From: DALYLB01 sp964468345
Lineage (GTDB): Bacteria > Acidobacteriota > Blastocatellia > RBC074
DNA: 64,000 bases
Assembly (NCBI GenBank): GCA_964468345.1
Contig: CAYXVZ010000029.1
Location: 7,499-71,498, forward strand
Direction: 5' to 3'
A program made the translations under genes and the position numbers. The first letter of the stretch is position 1; each line of letters begins with the position of its first letter. Below, piece after piece: positions 36,316 to 45,614 of the stretch. Under the pieces are notes generated by a model that saw nothing but the letters and a program-made list of their open reading frames with translations, had not been told where the DNA came from and did no database searches.

Positions 36316-37269
36316 CTATTTTTGAGAATCGATAACAACTTGATTGATAAAGAAAGGCGGAATGTTGTCACTTGCTTCACGCAAGATGTTCAATCGGGCA
36401 GCCTCCGGGGAGTTGCCCCCACTGCGAAGCACGGGCAGATTGCGATGTTTTGTTTGTCCATCCTTTATATTTATGGCGGTCAAATATCCGCTTGCCTCCA
36501 CTCGATCGATTCCATCAGGCCTGCCCAGGGGCGTAATCAATATCTTGCCGGTCACGATAACTGCATAGGGAATGCTTTCCCCAGCAGCCAGATCACCGCG
36601 TCGGAACCGAGAAAAGGCCTCGACAATCCCACGCTGATCCACAGCAGAAAGCTCCGCCTTTGATATGGCTTGCACACCTTCTTCGTTCAAATTGCGTGCA
36701 ATTGTCTGTGCCAGGATCTCTTCGTCTATCAGGATGAGCACCCGACCCTGTTTGCTGGGAATTACAGGAGCAGGTGTTGGGCGGGATGGGATTGGCGCAG
36801 GCACAGCCACTTGTATCGTTGGCGCTTGCTGGGAATTGGATGGGATCTGTGTCTGTGCAATCGGCGGTTTCGACTTCATCGGCTCCGGCGTCGCAGAAGG
36901 TCTTGAGGGCGATTGAATCGGCTGAGGGGTTGGCGTCTCCGATACAGCCCTGCTTTTTGCACTTTCGCTCGTGTGCCAGTAAGGCGCGAACAAATAGAGC
37001 AGGGCGAACACTGCAACTCCAGCCGTTGCAGAAAAGAAAACGCGGGCCCTCTCATTTGCGAAGGCCTGCAACTGCAAAATTGCCGCCCCACCGATGAAAA
37101 AGGCCGAGAATCCACCGAGCAGCGCCATCAGAAAGCGAAGTATCGCCCGTTGATCCTCTTCCAGTCTGGGCCAGCGAATGAATACGTAGATCAAAAAGGC
37201 CAGTAACGTGAGTACGACAAGAATCTGAACCCAGGGGATTGGAGCTGCTTCCGAAAGCTTTTTTCTCAT
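36316..37269 (-). CDS. Membrane protein with three N-terminal helices and a soluble C-terminal domain
   Basis: 317 residues. Three predicted membrane segments in the first ~105 residues (QILVVLTLLAFLIYVFI, MALLGGFSAFFIGGAAIL, SATAGVAVFALLYLFA), then a Pro/Ser/Thr-rich linker (~105-170) and a C-terminal alpha/beta domain (~170-317; GRVLILIDEEILAQTIARNL, YAVIVTGKILITPLG). The domain has the layout of small CsgG/TolB-like periplasmic domains but I cannot assign it. No good binding site is seen before 37269. It is the last gene of the minus-strand run caspase 5 - CsgG - this gene. Confidence 0.7.
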   Translation of the reverse strand: MRKKLSEAAPIPWVQILVVLTLLAFLIYVFIRWPRLEEDQRAILRFLMALLGGFSAFFIGGAAILQLQAFANERARVFFSATAGVAVFALLYLFAPYWHTSESAKSRAVSETPTPQPIQSPSRPSATPEPMKSKPPIAQTQIPSNSQQAPTIQVAVPAPIPSRPTPAPVIPSKQGRVLILIDEEILAQTIARNLNEEGVQAISKAELSAVDQRGIVEAFSRFRRGDLAAGESIPYAVIVTGKILITPLGRPDGIDRVEASGYLTAINIKDGQTKHRNLPVLRSGGNSPEAARLNILREASDNIPPFFINQVVIDSQK

Positions 37270-37423
37270 GGAGTGGTTGCTTCAAACAATCATTTGGGGT
37301 TTGGCGCCTGGAGCTAAAGGAAAAGAGACGGAAAAAACGAACAAACCTTCAAGAGCACCGTGTTGGCTTTTATTCGCCGTTTCCGTCTGTTTTGAATTCA
37401 CCTCTTATCCGACCATTGACCTA

Positions 37424-38611
37424 TCACGGTCGCGTAGGTACCGGCCGGCGTCCGTACGGGGGCAGTGAAGGGACCGGTCGGTAACCGGGTCTCGGATTTG
37501 GCCCCTGCTGATTTTGGTTTCTGTCCGGCCCCGGATTGGGAGGTTGTTCCTTTGCCGGTTGCGTGCTGCGAATCATTGGTGAAAGACCAGCCCCGCTCTC
37601 GTTGTTGGTCACGATGTCGCCTTCCTTCACCTCCAACGAGCCGGAAAAGGATCCGACGACCAGTTCGTCCTGAATTTCGACGATTTCGACTTCGCCGATC
37701 TTTTCCGTGAATTTATATTCCTTGCCGGTTTGTGGGTTTACTTTTTTCCGGCCGCGGCGAACGTACAGCCGATCTCCGCGACGCACCAGCGATTTATCAA
37801 CATCCGCAATATAAACAGTTCGATTTTGATTGACCTCAACGACTGTGCCGTTGATCTGGTTGGCCGGTGCTTTTGACTCAGTTGCGCGTTCCCGGGCATT
37901 TGAAAAATGGTTTTCGAGCGAGGCGGAGATTTTAGTGACGACATCGTCCACAGCGCCCTCGACCACGCCCTTTACCTGTTCATCCGTTGCTCTTGCCTGT
38001 GGTTCGCTCGATCTTATATTTCTATTGCCAAGTCCTCCCAGAATATCAGCAAAAATTTTCGATTTGCTGGTGCTGCTTTTCTTTTCCCGCTGCGGGGCAT
38101 AGGAACCCGTAGCTTCCTGGCTCATCTCAATGAAAGCCGTCGTGGTATCCACGACCCGGAAACTCACCTGCAGCCGCGCGCTCATCTCACTTGGATCCCA
38201 CTGACTCTGGCGCTCTCCTCGTGTCGGCAATCCCTGGATATCGAAAACCGTAACATTTCCCAGGACGACAGAATCGACTCCGAGCACTTTGCCGACTCTG
38301 GCCATCGTGTTTGCATCAAGCACGCCGACCTGTCCCAGTCGTTGTTCCCGAAGGATCTGTAGTAACTGTTGTCGTTCGATGACATGACATGTGCCCAGAT
38401 TGGTCAGGCGCGAACTCAGCTTAACGGAAATCTGTTGGGCGAGATTCTGAACATTGCCAAAGGCTTTGCGAGCGAGTCCGATGTCCACTGTATTGAAATT
38501 GAAATCGAGGACGGCGACCTGGCGCTTTCGTTGGGCCGAGGCATTATTGTTTACCAGCAAGGCCAGCAGCAGGCAGCAGAGTAATGGCCGAAGCGTTGAT
38601 GTGATTTTCAT
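37424..38611 (-). CDS. Exported CsgG-family protein
   Basis: 395 residues with signal peptide (LRPLLCCLLLALLVNNNASA). The CsgG domain (~28-235) has RQVAVLDFNFNTV, LLQILREQRLG and GVDSVVLGNVTVFDI, nearly the same pattern as the CsgG part of the CHAT fusion at 24304 (RRVAVLNFDVSAI, GVDAIIIGKVTLLEL). It also shares the following beta domain (EKIGEVEIVEIQDELVVGSF). The C-terminal ~60 residues are Pro/Asn/Gln-rich and disordered. GAGGAG lies 8 bases before the ATG; 38 bases separate it from the upstream caspase gene, so the two are very likely co-transcribed. Confidence 0.85.
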   Translation of the reverse strand: MKITSTLRPLLCCLLLALLVNNNASAQRKRQVAVLDFNFNTVDIGLARKAFGNVQNLAQQISVKLSSRLTNLGTCHVIERQQLLQILREQRLGQVGVLDANTMARVGKVLGVDSVVLGNVTVFDIQGLPTRGERQSQWDPSEMSARLQVSFRVVDTTTAFIEMSQEATGSYAPQREKKSSTSKSKIFADILGGLGNRNIRSSEPQARATDEQVKGVVEGAVDDVVTKISASLENHFSNARERATESKAPANQINGTVVEVNQNRTVYIADVDKSLVRRGDRLYVRRGRKKVNPQTGKEYKFTEKIGEVEIVEIQDELVVGSFSGSLEVKEGDIVTNNESGAGLSPMIRSTQPAKEQPPNPGPDRNQNQQGPNPRPGYRPVPSLPPYGRRPVPTRP

Positions 38612-38649
38612 GCGAAGTCTCCTCTTTCCGTGATCGACTATGACGACGA

Positions 38650-39882
38650 CTAACGAAGCTCTTGAACTAGTACCTTGACGACGAAGGATCCCCGGTTGTC
38701 TTTTATGTTTCCTTCATTGAGACCAATGGAGAGCGAACCGGCGCTCGTGGCGGTGAAGCTGCGCCCACGGCCTACGCAGAATGATTCCTGTCCGATGCGG
38801 GCGATCACGACTCCCGTATCGCAATCGCCTCTGGGCTTCCGGGGATCGTTTCTGATTGTTCCCTCCGGAGTGAGACGGCCGAGAGAACCGAGATCGATTT
38901 CGGGACTGTCGACTCTGAGCCGCACATCCTGCCCCGGTTTGATTTGAATCCGCGTATCCGTCCAGGCCTCGTTGGCATAAATATTGAGGGACCGTTCAGC
39001 GACGACTTCCCATCGACCGGCCTCGCGCGTGACGGGCGCAGCCGTTTGCGTTACGGGAGCGCTGGTTGCGATTTCCTGTTGTGCCTGAGGGGCCGTCCCC
39101 GACGCGGCGACAAAATAAAAATCGCCCTTGAGCGAACTGTTTTCCCATGGCGTCTGCGCGCCGGCCGATTTCGCCTCGACCCTTTCACGCACGCGTTTGA
39201 ACACCTGCTCGACCAGCAATCCCGGCGTGCGAATCGCGGAGAGCAGTTCCTCTGTATACAATCCGTTATCGCCCGACCCATCGCTTGCTGTCTGGCGCGG
39301 TGCAGTGGCATAGGCGATGAGCGTTCCGGAGGGCGCCACGACATCGCTCAGACCTTTGGCGCCGGAGCGGAAACTCCGCGCGAACGGGTTATTTCTGCAG
39401 GCATCCAGAATGACGAGATTTACGCGGGATCGGGCGTCGTTCATCCCGTTCAGAATGCGGGCCAGTTTCACGCCTTCGATTTCGACATCCAACTCCCGCT
39501 GGATCCGGGCATCGACCGGAATGAGGAAGTTTTCTTCGTTGATCTGCATCCCATGCCCCGCAAAATAGAACAGGGCGATGCTGGACGGTGTAAGTTGAGC
39601 GCGAAATGTCTCGATCGCCCGCAGCATTTGCTCCCGCGACTGATTGAAGCCCTCGCTGACTTCGAAACCACATTCCCGAAGGGCCTTGGCGATGGCCCTC
39701 GCGTCATTGACCGGGTTTCTCAGCGGCGATTCCGCATAGGTCGCATTTCCAATGACGAGCGCTACGCGTCGTTCTTTCTTTTGAATGGGGGCAACGCCAA
39801 TGCCCCGCTCCGGTGGCTGACTTTGCCCCCAGGAGAACAATGCTCCAACGAGCAGAAGAACGAGAGAATGCCAGTACCGCAT
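38650..39882 (-). CDS. Exported caspase-fold protease with lectin-like tail (caspase 5)
   Basis: 410 residues from the ATG at 39882 (frame open to 39927). Signal peptide (HSLVLLLVGALFSWGQ), caspase domain ~38-255 with His110 in FYFAGHGMQ and Cys162 in ILDACRNNP, the metacaspase/orthocaspase type. A ~120-residue C-terminal domain (AERSLNIYANEAWTDTRIQI, LSIGLNEGNIKDNRGSFVV) resembles PA-IL/LecA-like sugar-binding folds, a tentative match. First gene of a minus-strand unit with CsgG and the membrane protein. Confidence 0.87.
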   Translation of the reverse strand: MRYWHSLVLLLVGALFSWGQSQPPERGIGVAPIQKKERRVALVIGNATYAESPLRNPVNDARAIAKALRECGFEVSEGFNQSREQMLRAIETFRAQLTPSSIALFYFAGHGMQINEENFLIPVDARIQRELDVEIEGVKLARILNGMNDARSRVNLVILDACRNNPFARSFRSGAKGLSDVVAPSGTLIAYATAPRQTASDGSGDNGLYTEELLSAIRTPGLLVEQVFKRVRERVEAKSAGAQTPWENSSLKGDFYFVAASGTAPQAQQEIATSAPVTQTAAPVTREAGRWEVVAERSLNIYANEAWTDTRIQIKPGQDVRLRVDSPEIDLGSLGRLTPEGTIRNDPRKPRGDCDTGVVIARIGQESFCVGRGRSFTATSAGSLSIGLNEGNIKDNRGSFVVKVLVQELR

Positions 39883-40464
39883 GCTTCGGTCCTTTTCCTT
39901 TGTAATGAATTCTGCGCCCGGATCCACCGGTCTATCCTTTAAAGCGCGAGAGGGAAGAAAATCAGCTCAGAGAAAAAGCAGGAATTTTCCAGACCCATAC
40001 GGACACCGGCAGATCGAATCAAAATGGATTTTTTGTAATGGCTTCCCGCTGCCGGAATACAGAGGTCTTCTGAGAATGATTGAGATCCGGCCGCAGGACT
40101 AACAGCAGAGTTGTGATTTTGTCACGTCCCATATTGTGCGCATCTCGTGGGGTTGGCGCAATGGGGCGTTATAAAAATAACGACTTTTCTTTCGAGATTT
40201 TACAAATCGCTCGCTTTCCGACCTGACCATCCAACTCGCCCAGTCCTGTTATTCCCAGCTCGTTCGAGATTCTTCTGCAGGGGGCCTGCCCCTGCGCCGG
40301 TTTTTTCGATGAAAAGGGGAGGTCAAAGAAAAAGTATCTTCGATGAGCCGGTTCTGGCTGGTCTCACGCTATATCAGGTAGGACGAGTATTTCATCCATA
40401 AGATAAATGAACAACGCGAAAGATCGGGCAGCTTTCAGGCCGCCTGTCCCAAGAGGAGAAAACT
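39883..40464. other. Divergent intergenic region between caspase 5 and the M48 protease
   Basis: 582 bases between genes that point away from each other; it should hold both promoters. No reading frame here has a good start or protein-like content. GAGGAG just before 40465 is the ribosome binding site of the M48 gene. I see no repeat family member. Confidence 0.45.
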
Positions 40465-42414
40465 ATGAAACGATCGATTCGGATCCGGATCCTGGTGTGG
40501 GGAAGCCTCGCCATCGCACTGGCTTTCGGTCGGGGCCCGTCTTCCATGCAGGCTGCGTGGCGTGCCCAGGAGAAGAAAGAGCCCGTACCCGCCCAGGCAA
40601 AAAAGGAAAAAGAGGAGCAGAAAAAGCTCAACGATCAGAAAAAATTCGACGACAAAGCCGCCAAGAATGCGGAAAAGCGATTGAAGGATTATCAGAAAAT
40701 CTATGAGTTTGCCGACAACCTCTATAAAACCGAGCCGGAATTCAAACTGGAAGTTGATGCCGCATATGATGCCGTGCGGCGAAGCCATGGCGAATATGCC
40801 TTTACGATCAACTCGCTCAATAAACGGGACGATCGGCAGATGTTTACCGGCGACAGGGTCAAGATGGAAGACACGCTGTATGACAATCCCATGGTTGAAA
40901 ATTACGTGAATCGAGTCGGGCAGTCGCTGATTCCCGATGACAGCAAACAGTTATTCACGTTTCGCGTCTCGCTCAATCCGATTCCTGAAGCGCGTTCTCT
41001 CTCGACCGGGACGATTTACATTTCATCAGGCCTGCTGTCCCTGATCGACAATGAGGCGCAGCTGGCGTACATCCTGGGGCACGAAATCGCGCATATCAAA
41101 ATGAATCACTGGTTCGAAGATGCGCTGGTAAGCTGCGGAGCGGATGAATACAACGAGAAGATCGCAAAAAAACGCAATCGGTTGGGAAGGCTTGCTTCCG
41201 TTGCCGGCGGCGTGTTTGGCGGAGCAGGAACCAAATCGGTTGGCGGCGCGCTGCAATACAGCTTTCTGGCGGCGTGGGGTGCGGGAACGGCATTGAAATT
41301 CCTGATGCCCGACAAGGTGATTTCGTGGGATGAACGGCAAGAGGACCAGGCCGATCGCCTTGCTCTGGAGTACATGTTTAATCGCGACTACGATCCGCGC
41401 GAGGTGCCAAAACTTTATGAACGTCTTTCCGCGCTCTCGACCAAAGATCCCCGCGCGAGGATGGGATTCGTCGGTGATCTGGACCGCATGAAAGAACGGC
41501 TGGCGGAAGTCGGCAACTGGCTGGAAGGCAAGCCCACCAAGGACAATCAGCAATTGTCCCAGGGGGCCTCGAACCTGCGCGCCAAACGTGCCGGCGCGGG
41601 ACCGGACGAGCAGACCCTCATTGTGTCAACACCGCAGGGCAAAACCTTTGGGAGTTTGAAAAATAATGAAAACCGGGCGATCGCAGCCGCCAAAACGTTG
41701 AAGGCGCAAGAAGAATTGATCAACGAAAAGCTTGCCAAAGGAATGTTGCTCATCGGCAGCGGCGAGTTCGATATGCTGATGGCCGATTTGAAGCGGGATA
41801 ACGGTGTGCGCGCTTTTTACTATGATATGTTTGCCATGGCGGCCGAAAATCTGACGGATTCGCTCACCCTTCGCGCCAATGATTCATCGACCCATTATTA
41901 TTATGGAAAGCTGCTTCATGTAACCGCCCGAGACGCCGCGGGCAGAGCAGGCGCCATCGATGAGTTTCGAAAAGCCATTGAACTCGACCGGCGCAATGTG
42001 CTTCCCGAACCCAGATTGTATCTGGCCCTGGCCATGATGTCGGAACGCAATGCGAATGAGCAGCCGCGGATCGTTCAATTGCTCAAAGACTATGTCGGCA
42101 TCTATCAGCAAATGCATTCCGGCGGGCTGCCGCCGAATATGGATGTGATTTATGCCTATATGAAAGATGCCCAGGAAGAAACATGGTCTGCACCTCCATT
42201 CATGAGAGTTTCGGACAAACCTTTCCAATCGGCGTTGCAGCCTGAACGCCCCAGGGCTGCCGCATCGCCGGCTGAGGGAGAACTGATCCAGGATCCGGCC
42301 AAAGAACCGGCGACGCCTCGCCTCGCGACCCCGGAACCGCCCGCTGCCCGGCCGGCCCCGGAGCCCAGAAAAGAGCTTCCTAAAAAGCCGGAAAAGAAAC
42401 CGGCCAAACCCTGA
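40465..42414 (+). CDS. Exported M48-family zinc metalloprotease with TPR-like C-terminus
   Basis: 649 residues. An N-terminal signal or anchor segment (ILVWGSLAIALAFGRG) and a Lys/Glu-rich helix precede the M48 domain. The zinc site is H206-E-I-A-H210 plus Glu293 in QEDQAD, the third-ligand motif. Unlike HtpX it lacks four membrane helices; it is closer to the periplasmic BepA/LoiP type, which degrade or help assemble outer-membrane proteins. Residues ~420-590 are helical and TPR-like (AGAIDEFRKAIELDRRNVLP), then a Pro/Ala/Lys-rich tail. A clear GAGGAG precedes the ATG. Co-directional with caspase 6, 90 bases downstream. Confidence 0.88.
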   Translation: MKRSIRIRILVWGSLAIALAFGRGPSSMQAAWRAQEKKEPVPAQAKKEKEEQKKLNDQKKFDDKAAKNAEKRLKDYQKIYEFADNLYKTEPEFKLEVDAAYDAVRRSHGEYAFTINSLNKRDDRQMFTGDRVKMEDTLYDNPMVENYVNRVGQSLIPDDSKQLFTFRVSLNPIPEARSLSTGTIYISSGLLSLIDNEAQLAYILGHEIAHIKMNHWFEDALVSCGADEYNEKIAKKRNRLGRLASVAGGVFGGAGTKSVGGALQYSFLAAWGAGTALKFLMPDKVISWDERQEDQADRLALEYMFNRDYDPREVPKLYERLSALSTKDPRARMGFVGDLDRMKERLAEVGNWLEGKPTKDNQQLSQGASNLRAKRAGAGPDEQTLIVSTPQGKTFGSLKNNENRAIAAAKTLKAQEELINEKLAKGMLLIGSGEFDMLMADLKRDNGVRAFYYDMFAMAAENLTDSLTLRANDSSTHYYYGKLLHVTARDAAGRAGAIDEFRKAIELDRRNVLPEPRLYLALAMMSERNANEQPRIVQLLKDYVGIYQQMHSGGLPPNMDVIYAYMKDAQEETWSAPPFMRVSDKPFQSALQPERPRAAASPAEGELIQDPAKEPATPRLATPEPPAARPAPEPRKELPKKPEKKPAKP

Positions 42415-42504
42415 GCGTTTCGACGCCGAGCAATTCCGCCGAATGCGTGTGAGTGGCGATCGAAGGAGCCGCCACTCACACGCAGGATTCATGGAGAACT
42501 CACT

Positions 42505-43878
42505 ATGTCGAAATCCATCCGGATCATTTTTGTCTGTATTCTTTTTTCTCACGCTGCGGAATTCAAATTGGCCCAAACAGCGCAACAAGACTATGACAAG
42601 CGCGCTCCGTTCGAAATTGAATTGCCGGAGGTCTCACTGCTTCGCCAGAAGGGCGAGCGTGTCGAAATTCTTCACACACCCGAATTCCCAACCCAGCCCA
42701 GCCTGCGGACCATCAAGCTCTGGGTGCTCAACCCGTGGGCTCAGACCTTCGAATCCGCCAAAATCAAAACCTATATCAATCGGAATGGTGCCAACATCGC
42801 TATTAAATCGAAAGGTGCGGTGAAAGATGGAATGGTGATCGAACTGGACCTGTCGTACCTGAAAAATTTTCGCCTCCTGCCCGACAAAAATGTGATTGAA
42901 ATCACCGCCGCTGATAAGACGGGCCGGGAGTATAGTGCAAGCTTCGTTCTGCTCTCCGGCGGAAAGACCACTGCGAATACATTCACTGGCCGAAAGCTCG
43001 CGGTCATTATCGGCGTATCGGATTACCTGCATAACGATGATCGTCTGGGCGATTTGAACTTTGCGGATGACGATGCCAGAGCGATCCGTGATTTTTTACG
43101 CACACCCGCGGGAGGAGGATTTGCGGAAGAGGACATGGAACTTTTGATCGATGAGAAAGCGACCCTGTCCACGGTGCGCGACCGCTTGCGGCGTTTTCTC
43201 AGCAAGGCCGATCCGCAGGATTTGATTTACCTCTTTCTCGCAGGGCATGGTTTTCCGGATATCTATACGCAAAAGAGGGATGATTACTTTTTTGCGCTGC
43301 ACGATTCCAAGTTGGCCGATTTGCCGAACACGGCTTTACGGATGACCGATTTGCGAAGGATTCTCGAGAGTCAGAAGGGAGAGCGAATTATCGCCTTCAT
43401 CGATACCTGTCATAGCGCGGGGATCGATTCTGCTATAGGCTCGAAGAAAGGCAGGCAAACGCTTTCAGAACCATCCGCAAACGCGACAGGTCGTGGGCAG
43501 AGCGTGAGAAACAATACACGGCCGGTTCAGCCTTCTTCAGTTGCTGATATTCAGGTGAAGCCGAGTTCGCTTACGGTCTTGGCGAATGGGAATTTTCGGG
43601 AAAAGGGATGGGCTATTCTCACTTCATCCGATGTCCGGGAGTCCTCGTTTGAGGATGCTCGTTGGGAAAATCATGGCCTTTTCACATACGCGATTCTCCA
43701 AGGGGTGAAGGGAGGGGCGGATGCCGATGCAGACGGTACAGTCACCACGGGAGAACTGTTTTCCTTTGTTCAAAAATTTGTCGTAAAAGCGTCGAATGGA
43801 CGGCAAACTCCGCAAGCGCATTTACAGAACGAAAAGATCGTTCTGTCTGCGGCGCCGAAACCTGCTGCAAGGAAGTAA
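42505..43878 (+). CDS. Exported caspase-fold protease (caspase 6)
   Basis: 457 residues. N-terminal signal segment (IRIIFVCILFSHAA), an Ig-like or beta-rich domain (~35-155), then the caspase domain ~160-450 with His248 in FLAGHGFPD and Cys302 in FIDTCHSAG. An EF-hand-like loop (DADADGTVTTGELFSF) sits near the end, as in several bacterial caspases. A ~60-residue polar insertion follows the Cys. Last host gene before the integrated element; its stop is 62 bases from the attL repeat. Confidence 0.88.
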   Translation: MSKSIRIIFVCILFSHAAEFKLAQTAQQDYDKRAPFEIELPEVSLLRQKGERVEILHTPEFPTQPSLRTIKLWVLNPWAQTFESAKIKTYINRNGANIAIKSKGAVKDGMVIELDLSYLKNFRLLPDKNVIEITAADKTGREYSASFVLLSGGKTTANTFTGRKLAVIIGVSDYLHNDDRLGDLNFADDDARAIRDFLRTPAGGGFAEEDMELLIDEKATLSTVRDRLRRFLSKADPQDLIYLFLAGHGFPDIYTQKRDDYFFALHDSKLADLPNTALRMTDLRRILESQKGERIIAFIDTCHSAGIDSAIGSKKGRQTLSEPSANATGRGQSVRNNTRPVQPSSVADIQVKPSSLTVLANGNFREKGWAILTSSDVRESSFEDARWENHGLFTYAILQGVKGGADADADGTVTTGELFSFVQKFVVKASNGRQTPQAHLQNEKIVLSAAPKPAARK

Positions 43879-43913
43879 ATCGAAAACGTCCCTGAAAACC
43901 TCCCAAAATGAAA

Positions 43914-43936
43914 ACGGCCACCGCTGCGGTGGCCGT
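43914..43936. terminator. Perfect hairpin after caspase 6
   Basis: ACGGCCACCGC, one base, and its exact complement, 36 bases after the caspase 6 stop. It is flanked by an A-run on the left and AAAT on the right, so it could work in both directions, for caspase 6 and formerly for the tRNA-Phe transcript on the minus strand. Confidence 0.7.
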
Positions 43937-43939
43937 AAA

Positions 43940-44000
<61 letters not shown>

Positions 44001-44112
44001 ATAACGGGTTAATTCCGTCCGTTGCTCTACCGTCGTTCCTCGTTCGCCGTCGTACTGCGTACTAGGCTCACTTTCGGTACACGACGCCGCTGCGCGGCTT
44101 CAACTGAGCTAC
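44001..44112 (-). pseudogene. tRNA-Phe-like 5' half interrupted by two insertions
   Basis: Beyond the attL crossover the sequence goes on matching the 5' half of tRNA-Phe, but broken. A 19-base insert (44001-44019) follows the anticodon region. Then CGTTGCTCTACC (44020-44031) matches the tRNA, then a 70-base insert (44032-44101) sits in the D-loop, then AACTGAGCTAC (44102-44112) matches again. The acceptor strand is not complementary to the 3' half (AAAACTG instead of CTGGCC), so no functional tRNA can form. The 70-base insert is itself partly self-complementary (CGTCGTAC, GTACACGACG). Confidence 0.75.
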
Positions 44113-44123
44113 AAAACTGTGAT

Positions 44124-44159
44124 GCCAGTGAATGCAACATTCGCGTTCACTGGCTTTTT
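44124..44159 (+). terminator. Rho-independent terminator at the left end of the element
   Basis: GCCAGTGAA (44124-44132) pairs with TTCACTGGC (44145-44153), followed by TTTTTC. It would stop host transcripts, such as that of caspase 6, from entering the element. Confidence 0.7.
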
Positions 44160-44170
44160 CTTTGGCGTCA

Positions 44171-44190
44171 GGCATCACACTGGCACACCA
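44171..44190. repeat. Terminal direct repeat, left (possible integrase arm site)
   Basis: GGCATCACACTGGCACACCA, identical to 56287-56306. The pair lies 170 bases inside the left border and 50 bases inside the right att repeat, in the same orientation. Paired short repeats like this flank attP in many tyrosine-integrase elements as arm-type binding sites; that role is inferred. Confidence 0.65.
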
Positions 44191-44288
44191 AAAAGAAAGG
44201 GCAGGGAATAGAACACAAAAAGAGAACGCCGCCGATAAGTTCTTCACACCTTCACGGCAGCGTTCGCATCCTTACACAAAGGAATCAG

Positions 44289-45419
44289 ATGCAGACGAAA
44301 CATAGCTCATTCCGCGCCGCCCTTCAATCGGCCCGATTCACACAATTGAAACACTTGCCGAAATTGTCTGTTGTTTTCGAGGAAGCATTGCCTTGGCTGG
44401 AAGGGGCGTACTTATTCGGCCAAGATAAAACAGAAAGGTCATTCAAATTGCCAGTCATCGACATCAACACTGTAACGCCTGTATCAATCTCGTGGTTTTG
44501 GAATCCATACATAGCTCTCGGCAAAGTTTCCCTTATAGAAGGTAATCCAGGCGTGGGCAAGTCTTGGCTGTGTGCCTCACTCTGCGCCGCAGTATCGAGA
44601 GGTGAGGGTTTGCCGGGAATGGAACCAACGACGCCCGGCACAGCTGTTTGGTTCACGCAAGAGGACGATGCAGCAGACACTTTACAACCACGCCTTGTTT
44701 CAATGGGTGCGGACCTATCGAAAGTGAAAGCCTGTGCCGCGCCCATCACGTTCAACGACGAAGGGTTTTTGCAGATAGAGGAAATGGTTGCCGTTCTGGA
44801 ACCTCGACTGCTCATCTTTGATACGCTCATCACCTATATGGCAGGAACAGACATCCACCGTGCCAATCAGGTAAGGGAAGTGATGAGCAGGCTTTCGTTG
44901 ATTGCGGCGAAGTTCCAGCTTGCCATCATAGGTATACGGCATCTGTCGAAAGGCAATGGCGGGAACGTCATCACTCGTGGGCTTGGAAGCATCGACTTTG
45001 CCGGGTCCGTGCGCAGCATACTCTTGGCTGGTTGTGACCCTGACGATGAATCTGTGAAAGGCCTAGTTCATACAAAGTCGAACCTTGCGATGAAGGGCGA
45101 GAACATTGGATATGCGATTACGAACGACGGGCTTAAATGGACGGGGAAGTCAGACCTTACAGCAGAACGAATACTGTGCGGAACATCAGACGTTGAAGGC
45201 TTCGAGGCTAAGAAGGACGCTGAAGAGTTTCTACGTGATTTGTTAAAGGAAGGTCCTGTGTCCGCAAAACAAATCACAGACGAAGCACAACAAGCCGGAA
45301 TCAGTTTGCCAACACTCAAACGAGCAAAGAAGTCCGCTGGTGTCGAGTCCTATCGTACCGGTGGTGTTGGTAAAGAAGGCGTATGGTTTTGGTGCATTCC
45401 CGCTAAGAGTATCAGCTAA
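44289..45419 (+). CDS. RepA/RecA-like AAA ATPase (replicative helicase type)
   Basis: 376 residues. Walker A GNPGVGKS (residues 85-92) and Walker B LLIFDTLITYM (~175-185) belong to the RepA/AAA_25 family of hexameric helicases used by plasmids and satellites. The C-terminal ~90 residues form a winged-helix-like domain (FLRDLLKEGPVSAKQITDEA). The ATG at 44289 has AAAGGA upstream; the open frame extends to 44022, but that part overlaps the att region and terminator. Likely acts in element replication with the D5-type helicase on the other strand. Confidence 0.85.
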   Translation: MQTKHSSFRAALQSARFTQLKHLPKLSVVFEEALPWLEGAYLFGQDKTERSFKLPVIDINTVTPVSISWFWNPYIALGKVSLIEGNPGVGKSWLCASLCAAVSRGEGLPGMEPTTPGTAVWFTQEDDAADTLQPRLVSMGADLSKVKACAAPITFNDEGFLQIEEMVAVLEPRLLIFDTLITYMAGTDIHRANQVREVMSRLSLIAAKFQLAIIGIRHLSKGNGGNVITRGLGSIDFAGSVRSILLAGCDPDDESVKGLVHTKSNLAMKGENIGYAITNDGLKWTGKSDLTAERILCGTSDVEGFEAKKDAEEFLRDLLKEGPVSAKQITDEAQQAGISLPTLKRAKKSAGVESYRTGGVGKEGVWFWCIPAKSIS

Positions 45420-45485
45420 GAGTCTAAGAGTATCAGCCTAAAAGTTTGAACCTCTTAGTCCCTTAGTGAACCTCATAGGACAAAA

Positions 45486-45522
45486 GCCAGCACCGGGCCA
45501 CGAAGTGAACCCGGTTGCTGGC
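45486..45522. terminator. Hairpin between convergent genes in the element
   Basis: GCCAGCACCGGG pairs with CCCGGTTGCTGGC with a small mismatch. It sits between the ATPase gene (plus) and the HNH gene (minus) and may end both transcripts. Just before it, CTAAGAGTATCAGC occurs twice (45404-45417, 45424-45437) at a 20-base spacing. Confidence 0.5.
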
Positions 45523-45614
45523 TCGATACATCAGCGAAATTGGCAGGGTAGGGATATGATGCCCGTCGCCGGAAAAATGCAATGGCGGGCATCCTGGCGC
45601 AAAGAAATGCACCC

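Noticed and set aside
40147..40401. 84-codon open frame on the plus strand
   Set aside because: No binding site and low-quality composition in a divergent promoter region.
44022..44288. N-terminal extension of the RepA-like ATPase
   Set aside because: It would overlap the split tRNA-like region and the terminator at 44124-44159; the ATG at 44289 has AAAGGA upstream.
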